A DNA stretch of 6,340 bases, taken from positions 1-6,340 of the forward strand of contig CACWJV010000140.1 of NCBI GenBank assembly GCA_902761265.1, read 5' to 3'. The position numbers and the translations under genes are program-made. The notes under the pieces were generated by a model, which was given only the letters and a program-made list of their open reading frames with translations, made no database searches and had not been told where the DNA came from. This document shows, piece by piece, positions 1-5,908 of the stretch; the stretch's first letter is position 1; each line of letters starts with the position of its first letter. The DNA comes from Oscillospiraceae bacterium (lineage in GTDB: Bacteria > Bacillota > Clostridia > Oscillospirales > Acutalibacteraceae).

Positions 1-1
1 T

Positions 2-2410
2 TCGTTTGATTTGTGCTTCGGCGGCGGGCTGTCGCAAAACGGCCGCGCCAACACCACGACGTTTTTGCTCGGCATCGTCAAGCACTACCTCGGCAACATT
101 CTCGCCGATATCCAGACGGCCGACGGCGGTATCCTCGGCTATTTGCACACGCAGTTTGATCTCGATTTGCGCGGCATTCTGGAAGGCTTCCTCAAGCCCT
201 ACATCGGCGACGGGATCAAGGTCGGCAAAACGACGATCCTTAACATGGACAACATCATGTGGTTTATCGAGGATCTGCTCGATCAGGTGAACGATCTGTA
301 TATCAAGGATCCGCAAAAGCTTTATGACGTGATCGAAGACGTGCTGAACAAGCTGATGGCGCTGCAGGTGTCGGAAAAGCCCTGCACAAAGTTTATCGGC
401 AACTACGGCTTCGGCGACAAAACCAAGCCCGGCACGCTCAACGAGCTGGTGCTGTCGGTGCTGGTCTATTGGTTCAACGGCAACGAAGACCCGACCGACG
501 ACGCGTTTTTGCAGGATGCGCTCTATCAGCTTTCCGACGGCGACACGTTCACCCGGCTGTTCAACCTGGTGGTCGATGTAGCGCTGCACGATCTTGTGGA
601 GGACGCGATCCTCGCAAAGCTGGAGATCCGCGTCAACAAGCTGCTCAAAGACAGCTTTTTCAACCGTCAGCTCGGCAAGGGTATCAACGTACTGCTGTGG
701 AACGTGCTGCGCGGCGACTTCAGCTATCTGAATCTGGTCAAGATCGTCTTCGCGCTCGGCGTGCTGCCCTACGGCAGTTTGTATGACGTGCTCGATCAAC
801 TGCTGCTGAAAAAATATGTCACGCCGTCGTTCTTGCAGGGCCTCGGCCAGTTTGTGGCGTTTGTGCTGCACGACTTTACCCACGACGAAAACCCGGTGTT
901 CAAAGGCGACTTTGCCGCGGCGTATGATTCCGGTAAGCAAAGCGTGGAAGTGACCCAAAAGAACTACCGCAGCCCGACGATGGTCAGCGTCACGATGGGC
1001 GACGACAGCGCCACGGAAGCGACCGTGAGCTGGTTTTCCAAATCGACCGTTTCGGGCGACATCGAAATCTATGAAGCCGAGACGGCGCCGCGGTTTACCG
1101 GCAAGCCGACGAAGAGCGCGACGTTTTCTATCAGCAAAACGAGCGAGACTGTCGAGCGCCGCTTCCCGGGCATCGACCTCGACGTGTTCGGTCTGTTCTG
1201 GTATGCGTTCAAGATGAACCGCCACACCGTAGAACTCAAAAACCTCAAGCCCGGCAAGACCTACTATTTCCGTGTGGGCGATCCGGTCCACGGCTGGTGG
1301 AGCCCGGTCGGCTCGCTGACCACCGCCGACGGCGGCAAAGACGTGACCTTCCTGCACATGGCCGATCCCCAGTGCCACAACGAACGGCAGTACCGCGAAG
1401 GCTGGGCCGTTACGCTCGATGCGGCGTTCAAACAATATCCCGACACCGATTTCATCGTCAGCACCGGCGACCTTGTGGATCACGGCGACAACAACAAGCA
1501 GTGGCAGGGCATGTTTGACACGGGCGCAAAGCAGCTTTTGCACACCTATCTGATGCCCGCGACCGGCAACCATGAGGGCAAAGGCAGTTTTGCCACGGCG
1601 AACTACTTTGTATTGCCGAACCAGCCGCAGCAGGACACCGAGACCGGCGTTTACTATTCGTTCGATTATAACAACGTCCATTTCGCCGTGCTCAACAGCG
1701 AAGCGCTGGGCGAAGATAACGCGCTGACGGACGAACAGATCTCGTGGCTGCGCGGCGATATCAAGGACAGTACCGCCGACTGGAACTTTGTGATGATCCA
1801 CAAAGCGCCCTATTCCCAGGGCTCGCATTACAAAGACAAGGACGTCTGTGCCATCCGCGACCAGCTCAGCGGGCTGATGCCGGAGCTCGGCATCGACATG
1901 GTCTTTGAAGGCCACGACCACGTCTATATGCGCACCGCGTCGCTCAAGGACAACCAGATCGCGCCGACCGATATCGTCTATCTCGAAAAAGACGGCGACG
2001 TCTATCGCACGCAGTCCATGCCGACCGGCACAACCTATGTGATCTCCGGCACGGCGGGTGTGAAGACCTATCTTGAAAACGACAGCAGTCAGGTGCTCGA
2101 ATATATGCCGCAGCCCGAACGATCCATGGGGCTTGACACGCCGATGTTCACGGCCGTCGAGATCAAAGACAAGGTGCTGTATCTGAACGCCTACACCGTC
2201 AAGGACGGCGAAACGATCAAGGTCGACTCCATGGCGATTCAAAAAGACAAATCGCAGGGCAAGCAGATCGATTACACGCCCGAAGTAGAGGATCAGATCA
2301 ACACGAGCAAGTTCATCACCTTTATGCAGACGCTCGGCGAAAAGCTGCAAAAGATCATGACGGTCGTTTGCAATATCATCAAGATCTACGTCCTGCGCGT
2401 GAAGCTTTGA
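2..2410 (+). CDS. Calcineurin-like metallophosphoesterase with PAP-like N-domain (5' end outside window)
   Basis: The frame is open to the window edge, so the true start and any signal peptide lie upstream. Residues are numbered from the codon at 11. Residues 1-310 are mostly helical and match no family I know. Residues about 318-440 look like the fibronectin-III-like N-domain of purple acid phosphatases (LKPGKTYYFRVGD at 412-424). The catalytic domain runs from about 446 to 735, with metal-site motifs in order: DPQ (D452), GDLVDHG (D487), GNHE (N520, H521), MIHK (H597) and GHDHVY (H635, H637). Such enzymes hydrolyse phosphate mono- or diesters at a two-metal centre and are usually exported; the substrate cannot be read here. 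The Tyr ligand of true purple acid phosphatases (GDxxY) is replaced by D490, so a non-purple relative is likelier. The last 35 residues form a hydrophobic, amphipathic-looking tail. A terminator follows 19 bases after the TGA stop. The family call is firm; the N-terminal region is unknown. Confidence 0.9.
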   Translation, partial: SFDLCFGGGLSQNGRANTTTFLLGIVKHYLGNILADIQTADGGILGYLHTQFDLDLRGILEGFLKPYIGDGIKVGKTTILNMDNIMWFIEDLLDQVNDLYIKDPQKLYDVIEDVLNKLMALQVSEKPCTKFIGNYGFGDKTKPGTLNELVLSVLVYWFNGNEDPTDDAFLQDALYQLSDGDTFTRLFNLVVDVALHDLVEDAILAKLEIRVNKLLKDSFFNRQLGKGINVLLWNVLRGDFSYLNLVKIVFALGVLPYGSLYDVLDQLLLKKYVTPSFLQGLGQFVAFVLHDFTHDENPVFKGDFAAAYDSGKQSVEVTQKNYRSPTMVSVTMGDDSATEATVSWFSKSTVSGDIEIYEAETAPRFTGKPTKSATFSISKTSETVERRFPGIDLDVFGLFWYAFKMNRHTVELKNLKPGKTYYFRVGDPVHGWWSPVGSLTTADGGKDVTFLHMADPQCHNERQYREGWAVTLDAAFKQYPDTDFIVSTGDLVDHGDNNKQWQGMFDTGAKQLLHTYLMPATGNHEGKGSFATANYFVLPNQPQQDTETGVYYSFDYNNVHFAVLNSEALGEDNALTDEQISWLRGDIKDSTADWNFVMIHKAPYSQGSHYKDKDVCAIRDQLSGLMPELGIDMVFEGHDHVYMRTASLKDNQIAPTDIVYLEKDGDVYRTQSMPTGTTYVISGTAGVKTYLENDSSQVLEYMPQPERSMGLDTPMFTAVEIKDKVLYLNAYTVKDGETIKVDSMAIQKDKSQGKQIDYTPEVEDQINTSKFITFMQTLGEKLQKIMTVVCNIIKIYVLRVKL

Positions 2411-2429
2411 TCGCAATACAACCGACCAA

Positions 2430-2459
2430 CGGGACTGTGCCGCGGCGCAGTCCCGTTTT
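2430..2459 (+). terminator. Intrinsic terminator after the phosphoesterase gene
   Basis: A near-perfect palindrome at 2430-2455 starts CGGGACTG and closes with CAGTCCCG. With one T-G wobble it gives about 11 pairs around a 4-base loop. TTTT follows directly at 2456-2459. It lies 19 bases after the TGA of the phosphoesterase gene, so it fits rho-independent termination of that transcript and separates it from the small membrane protein gene. The T-run is short, which may allow some read-through. Confidence 0.8.
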
Positions 2460-2561
2460 GAAATATGTCCGGTCATTCACAAATTCTTTCCAAAAGTTTC
2501 CCCGCTGTGCCACCGAAAAGCCATCATTGCCTGTTAAGATGCGCATAGAGGAGATGATTGT

Positions 2562-2882
2562 ATGACGAAAAAACAACAACGCGCGAAAAAGCCGCTGTCC
2601 GGCCAGGCTTTGGGCGTGGTTTCCGCGCTGGATCTTGCGGCCATCGTTGTGCCGGCCGGTCTGTTCCTGTGTTTGGGCGACCACCCGCCGATGCCGCTGT
2701 ATGTGACGGTGGTCGCGATTCTCTGCTATTTCGTCTGGACGCTCTGTGTGCTGGGGCTGTTTTCGCGCAAACGGTGGCAAAACCGGGTATTGCTGGCGGT
2801 CAATCTGCTGAATCTGCTGGTTTTGATTTTGCTTGCGGCGCTTGCGGTTACCCTTTTGCATGCCATCGGAAATGCGATGTAA
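2562..2882 (+). CDS. Small three-helix integral membrane protein, unknown function
   Basis: This 106-residue protein starts at ATG 2562, preceded by AGAGGAG at 2547-2553 with 8-base spacing, which supports the start. It has a lysine-rich N-terminus (KKQQRAKK, residues 3-10) and three hydrophobic segments at about 16-38, 45-68 and 76-102. The short loop GDHPPMP lies between helices 1 and 2, and the basic loop RKRWQNR (69-75) between helices 2 and 3. By the positive-inside rule the N-terminus and basic loop are cytoplasmic and the C-terminus is outside. I recognise no family and no catalytic motif. The gene is flanked by a terminator on each side, so it looks monocistronic, but I see no convincing promoter in 2460-2546. 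An overlapping frame at 2558-3010 would also give a long peptide, but it runs through the downstream terminator and lacks this ribosome site. The gene is probably real; its function is unknown. Confidence 0.75.
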   Translation: MTKKQQRAKKPLSGQALGVVSALDLAAIVVPAGLFLCLGDHPPMPLYVTVVAILCYFVWTLCVLGLFSRKRWQNRVLLAVNLLNLLVLILLAALAVTLLHAIGNAM

Positions 2883-2892
2883 GAAGAAAGCC

Positions 2893-2915
2893 TACAAATT
2901 GTATAGGATATACAA
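2893..2915. repeat. A/T-rich overlapping dyads (possible operator)
   Basis: TTGTATA at 2899-2905 and TATACAA at 2909-2915 are exact inverted copies separated by GGA. The left arm also pairs with TACAA at 2893-2897, giving a second dyad TACAAATTGTA at 2893-2903. The site lies 10 bases after the stop of the membrane protein gene, just before a terminator hairpin, and 53 bases upstream of the -35 of the next promoter. It could be a regulator binding site or simply an A/U hairpin in the 3' end of the transcript. The sequence alone does not decide. Confidence 0.4.
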
Positions 2916-2921
2916 AAAGAG

Positions 2922-2965
2922 ACCGGTTAGCGCTCGCTTTTTTCTACAGCGGCGCGGCCGGTTTT
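2922..2965 (+). terminator. Intrinsic terminator after the small membrane protein gene
   Basis: The arms at 2922-2937 and 2949-2962 pair over about 14 positions (ACCGGTT, GCGC and CGC against GCG, GCGC and GGCCGGT), with single-base bulges at A2929 and T2934. The 11-base loop contains six T. TTTT ends the element at 2962-2965, its first T pairing with A2922. On the opposite strand the hairpin is followed by TCTCTTTTT, so it may also stop antisense transcription. It separates the membrane protein gene from the iron-sulfur promoter just downstream. Confidence 0.65.
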
Positions 2966-2968
2966 CTA

Positions 2969-2997
2969 TTGATTATCGGTGCGTTCTGTGATATACT
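2969..2997 (+). promoter_or_regulatory. Sigma-A type promoter of the iscS-iscU unit
   Basis: The -35 element TTGATT (2969-2974) and the -10 element TATACT (2992-2997) are separated by exactly 17 bases. TGA before the -10 (2989-2991) makes an extended TGn element. Transcription should start near 3004, leaving a leader of about 43 bases. The promoter sits between a terminator and the desulfurase gene, so it should drive the two-gene Fe-S unit. This is a prediction from consensus match only. Confidence 0.7.
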
Positions 2998-3031
2998 ACA
3001 AAAAAGGTAGGAATACCGGATAAATGAAGGA

Positions 3032-3038
3032 AACGGAG
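3032..3038 (+). promoter_or_regulatory. Ribosome binding site that decides the desulfurase start
   Basis: AACGGAG ends at 3038, 8 bases before ATG 3047. An in-frame GTG at 3038 overlaps this site and so cannot use it. A second ATG at 3053 would be 14 bases away. ATG 3047 is therefore the best start. Confidence 0.75.
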
Positions 3039-3046
3039 TGATCCTT

Positions 3047-4243
3047 ATGCGCATGATCTATGCCGACAACGCCGCAACCACGGCGGTGAGCGCGCATGTT
3101 TTGCAGGAAATGCTGCCGTATTACTGTGAACAGTACGGCAACCCGTCGAGCCTGTATGCCTTCGGCCAGACCGCACACCGTGCCATCACCAAAGCGCGCG
3201 CGCAGGTGGCGGCGGCGCTCGGCGCGACAGAACGCGAAATCTATTTTACGTCCGGCGGTTCGGAAGCGGACAACTGGGCGATCAAGGGCGCCGCGGCGCT
3301 GGGCAAAGCGAAGGGCAAAACCCATATCATCACCACCACGATTGAGCACCATGCCGTTTTGCACACGCTCGACGCGCTGAAAAAAGAGGGCTTTACGGTC
3401 ACCTGTCTGCCGGTCTATGCCAACGGCATCTGCCGCGTGGAGGACATTGAAGCCGCGATCACGGACGAGACGTGCCTTGTGACGGTGATGTACGCCAACA
3501 ACGAAATCGGCACGATTCAGCCGATCGGTGAAATCGGGGTGCTTTGCCGCAAAAAGGGCGTGCTCTTTCACACCGACGCGGTGCAGGCCGTCGGACACAT
3601 TCCGGTGGACGTGCAAAAAGACCAGATCGACCTGCTTTCGCTCTCCGGCCACAAGCTGCACGCGCCCAAGGGCGTCGGCGCGCTCTATTGCCGCAAGGGG
3701 ATCCGGCTGCCGAATCTGATTGAGGGCGGCGCGCAGGAGAGCGGCCGCCGCGCCGGCACGGAAAATGTGCCGGGTATCGTGGGCCTCGGCGTGGCCATCA
3801 CGGACGCGGTGGCGGCAATGGACGACAACGCGAAAAAACTCAGTGTGCTGCGCGACAAGCTGCTCGACGGCGCGCTGCAAATCTCCCACAGCCGCGTCAC
3901 CGGCGACCGGACGCACCGCCTGCCGGGTCACTGCAGCCTTTGCTTTGAGGGTGTGGAGGGCGAAAGCTTGCTGCTGTTGCTCGACGCCAAGGGCGTGTGC
4001 GGCTCGAGCGGTTCGGCGTGTACCTCGGGGTCACTTGACCCGAGCCATGTGCTGCTCGCCATCGGGCTGCCGCACGAAGTGGCCCACGGGTCGCTGCGTC
4101 TGACGTTGTCGGACGACACAACGCCGGAAGAGATCGACTATATTTTGTCCGTGCTGCCGCCGATCATCGACCGCCTGCGCGCCATGTCGCCGCTTTGGGA
4201 ACACATTCTCGAAGCCGAAGCACAGGGCAAAAAGCTGTATTAA
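3047..4243 (+). CDS. iscS: Cysteine desulfurase, IscS/NifS type (group I)
   Basis: This 398-residue enzyme, close to the usual 385-405 of the family, removes sulfur from L-cysteine as an enzyme-bound persulfide and passes it to the scaffold encoded next door. It is cytoplasmic and PLP-dependent. Visible marks are YADNAATT near the N-terminus (residues 5-12), EHHAV with H101 at the position that stacks on PLP, HTDAVQ with D177 and Q180 that hold the cofactor, SGHKLHAPKG with the Schiff-base lysine K203, the RRAGTEN segment, and the mobile loop SSGSACTSGS with catalytic C325. The loop type places it in group I (IscS/NifS) rather than SufS/CsdA. The scaffold gene starts 16 bases after the TAA stop, with its ribosome site directly after that stop, so the two are probably co-transcribed. 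A NifS name would serve equally; no nitrogen-fixation genes are visible, so a housekeeping Fe-S role is inferred. Confidence 0.95.
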   Translation: MRMIYADNAATTAVSAHVLQEMLPYYCEQYGNPSSLYAFGQTAHRAITKARAQVAAALGATEREIYFTSGGSEADNWAIKGAAALGKAKGKTHIITTTIEHHAVLHTLDALKKEGFTVTCLPVYANGICRVEDIEAAITDETCLVTVMYANNEIGTIQPIGEIGVLCRKKGVLFHTDAVQAVGHIPVDVQKDQIDLLSLSGHKLHAPKGVGALYCRKGIRLPNLIEGGAQESGRRAGTENVPGIVGLGVAITDAVAAMDDNAKKLSVLRDKLLDGALQISHSRVTGDRTHRLPGHCSLCFEGVEGESLLLLLDAKGVCGSSGSACTSGSLDPSHVLLAIGLPHEVAHGSLRLTLSDDTTPEEIDYILSVLPPIIDRLRAMSPLWEHILEAEAQGKKLY

Positions 4244-4259
4244 AAAGGAGTGACAGGGT

Positions 4260-4694
4260 ATGCAATATTCGCAAAAAGTGATGGAGCATTTCACCGATCC
4301 GCACAACGTGGGCAAGATTGAAGACGCCGACGGTGTGGGTGAAATCGGCAACGCCAAATGCGGCGATATCATGCGGATGTATCTCAAAATCGAAAACGAT
4401 ATCATCGTGGACGCGAAGTTTAACACCTACGGCTGCGCGTCGGCGATTGCAACGAGTTCGATGGCGACCGACCTGATCAAGGGTCAGCCGGTGAGCGAAG
4501 CGCTCAAGCTGACCAACAAGGCGGTTGTGGAGGCGCTGGACGGACTGCCCCCGGTCAAGATCCACTGTTCCGTGCTCGCGGAGCAGGCGATCAAGGCCGC
4601 GCTGGCGGACTACTACACGAAGCAGGGGATCGACCCGGCGAGCAAGGGCATCGTCATCAAGGACGACGACGAGATCGACGCGTGCAGCGTGTGA
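4260..4694 (+). CDS. iscU: Iron-sulfur cluster scaffold protein, IscU/NifU N-terminal type
   Basis: This 144-residue protein is the platform on which Fe-S clusters are assembled from desulfurase-delivered sulfur before transfer to apoproteins. The three ligand cysteines are present: C34 in KCGD, C59 in YGCAS and C103 in KIHCS. The conserved aspartate D36 follows the first. LPPVK at 96-100, the site that HscA chaperone binds in Escherichia coli IscU, is also intact. The family core ends near residue 122. A tail of about 20 residues follows, acidic (DDDEID) and ending in an extra cysteine, C142. The start at ATG 4260 is supported by AAGGAG at 4245-4250 with 9-base spacing. The NfuA-like C-terminal domain of full-length azotobacter NifU is absent, so this is the short IscU-like form. 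No chaperone, ferredoxin or IscR gene adjoins it. Confidence 0.95.
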   Translation: MQYSQKVMEHFTDPHNVGKIEDADGVGEIGNAKCGDIMRMYLKIENDIIVDAKFNTYGCASAIATSSMATDLIKGQPVSEALKLTNKAVVEALDGLPPVKIHCSVLAEQAIKAALADYYTKQGIDPASKGIVIKDDDEIDACSV

Positions 4695-4721
4695 GCGTCA
4701 GCATTCATCAATTCGCAGCAA

Positions 4722-4740
4722 GGGCGGCCAATGGCCGCCC
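4722..4740. repeat. Perfect GC-rich inverted repeat, REP-like
   Basis: GGGCGGCC (4722-4729) and GGCCGCCC (4733-4740) are exact inverted copies around AAT. The stem is strong, but it is followed by CTGTCGCT and not by a T-run, so it is not a standard intrinsic terminator. It lies 27 bases after the scaffold gene stop. Its form resembles short palindromic intergenic repeats found in many copies in related genomes, but copy number cannot be seen from this window. It could also protect the 3' end of the isc transcript. Confidence 0.55.
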
Positions 4741-4763
4741 CTGTCGCTAAACACGAACCACTG

Positions 4764-4794
4764 AAAAAAGCTGCCGCAAAAGCGGCAGCTTTTT
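4764..4794. terminator. Bidirectional terminator between convergent units
   Basis: AGCTGCCGC (4769-4777) and GCGGCAGCT (4782-4790) form a perfect 9-pair stem with an AAAA loop. The stem is flanked by A-runs on the left and T-runs on the right, so either strand reads as hairpin plus U-tract (five T on +, six T on -). It lies 69 bases past the scaffold gene stop and 3 bases past the ychF stop, serving both convergent transcripts. Confidence 0.9.
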
Positions 4795-4797
4795 GGG

Positions 4798-5892
4798 TCA
4801 AACGTTAAACAGGAAGTGGACGATGTCGCCGTCCTTCATCACATATTCTTTGCCTTCGGAACGAACCAGTCCCTTTTCGCGTGCGGCGGCCAGCGAACCG
4901 CACGCCATCAGATTGTCAAATGTGACGATCTCGGCACGGATGAAGCCGCGTTCAAAATCGGAATGGATCTTGCCGGCGGCCTGCGGCGCCTTGGTGCCTT
5001 CCTTAATCGTCCAGGCGCGCACCTCCGGGGTACCGGCGGTGAGGTAGGAGATCAGACCGAGCAAATGATAGCTGCGCTGGATCAAAAGATCCAATCCGCC
5101 CTGTTCCACACCGAGGTCGGCGAGAAACAGCTCGCGGTCCTCCTTCGGCAGCGAGGAAATCTCCGCCTCGAGTCCCGCGCAGATCGGCAGCACTTCGCTG
5201 CCCTCCGCTGCGGCAATTGCGCAAACGGCCTTGTATTGTTCGTTGCTGTCGATACCGGCCGTGAAATCCTCTTCGCTCATGTTGCAGGCGTAGATCACGG
5301 GTTTGCTCGTCAAAAGCGCCGCTTCGTCGAGCCACGCTTTTTCGGTTTCGTCGCAATCCACCGCGCGGGCGGGCTGCTCGTTTTCGAGCGTCTCTTTCAC
5401 GCGCTTGAAAAACGCCACCTGCGCCGCAAGACTCTTGTCGCCCTTCATTGCTTTGCTGGCGCGGTCGATCCGGCGGTCAATCAGCTCAAGGTCGGACAAA
5501 ATCAGCTCGAGGTTGATCGTTTCAATGTCGCGCTTTGCGTCGATGCTGCCGTCCACATGGATAATGTCGTCGTTTTCAAAGCAGCGCACCACATGAACGA
5601 TGGCGTCCACTTCGCGGATATGCGAGAGAAATTTGTTGCCTAAACCTTCGCCTTTGCTTGCGCCTTTGACAAGGCCGGCGATGTCCACAAATTCGATCGT
5701 GGCGGGCGTGCGTTTTTTCGGGTGATACATCTCGCACAGCGCGTCGATGCGGTAGTCCGGCACGTCGACCATGCCGACGTTCGGCTCGATCGTACAAAAC
5801 GCATAGTTGGCGCTTTGGGCGCCCGCGTTGGTGATCGCGTTAAACAGGGTGCTTTTGCCGACGTTCGGCAGACCCACAATACCAAGTTTCAT
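4798..5892 (-). CDS. ychF: Redox/translation-associated ATPase YchF (OLA1 family, Obg-like)
   Basis: This 364-residue protein, the normal family length, is a cytoplasmic P-loop nucleotidase. The family binds ATP in preference to GTP, associates with ribosomes and affects stress and translation control. Motifs in order are the P-loop GLPNVGKST (7-15); DIAGL (70-74), with a leucine where classical Ras-like GTPases have the catalytic glutamine; the typical GEGLGNKFLSHIREVDA stretch (81-97); and NMSE (204-207), the altered G4 motif that marks this family and explains ATP preference. A helical coiled-coil insert lies at about 125-190. The C-terminal TGS domain, from about 281, includes ERGFIRAE. 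The start at ATG 5892 has AAGGAAG at 5908-5902 with 9-base spacing. The gene follows the sulfhydrylase by 15 bases on the same strand. It ends 3 bases before a terminator. Confidence 0.97.
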   Translation of the reverse strand: MKLGIVGLPNVGKSTLFNAITNAGAQSANYAFCTIEPNVGMVDVPDYRIDALCEMYHPKKRTPATIEFVDIAGLVKGASKGEGLGNKFLSHIREVDAIVHVVRCFENDDIIHVDGSIDAKRDIETINLELILSDLELIDRRIDRASKAMKGDKSLAAQVAFFKRVKETLENEQPARAVDCDETEKAWLDEAALLTSKPVIYACNMSEEDFTAGIDSNEQYKAVCAIAAAEGSEVLPICAGLEAEISSLPKEDRELFLADLGVEQGGLDLLIQRSYHLLGLISYLTAGTPEVRAWTIKEGTKAPQAAGKIHSDFERGFIRAEIVTFDNLMACGSLAAAREKGLVRSEGKEYVMKDGDIVHFLFNV

Positions 5893-5901
5893 TTTTTCAC
5901 G

Positions 5902-5908
5902 CTTCCTT
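5902..5908 (-). promoter_or_regulatory. ychF ribosome binding site fused to the upstream stop codon
   Basis: On the - strand the sulfhydrylase stop TAA (5910-5908) runs into AAGGAAG (5908-5902), sharing one base, 9 bases before the ychF ATG. A ribosome finishing the first gene stops on the ribosome site of the second, an arrangement compatible with translational coupling. No separate promoter is visible in the 15-base gap. Confidence 0.7.

Noticed and set aside
2460..2546. Possible promoter TTGAAA at 2458-2463 for the membrane protein gene
   Set aside because: No acceptable -10 hexamer is found 16 to 18 bases downstream (3 of 6 matches at best), and the element overlaps the terminator tail.
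2379..2861. A 160-codon - strand frame across the first intergenic region
   Set aside because: It crosses a terminator and lies antisense to the small membrane protein; its Gln/Arg-rich sequence looks non-coding.
2558..3010. A 150-codon + frame overlapping the membrane protein
   Set aside because: It runs through the terminator at 2922-2965 and the isc promoter. Its start is only 4 bases after AGAGGAG, too close, whereas ATG 2562 has 8-base spacing.
3038..3046. GTG start at 3038 for the desulfurase
   Set aside because: It overlaps the ribosome binding site itself; ATG 3047 has proper spacing.
2996..3931. A 311-codon open frame on the - strand
   Set aside because: It is antisense to the clearly identified cysteine desulfurase, has low-complexity Arg/His/Ala-rich content typical of GC-rich shadow frames, and lacks a ribosome site.
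4816..5643. A 275-codon open frame on the + strand
   Set aside because: It is antisense to ychF, whose motifs are all intact; its composition is that of a shadow frame.
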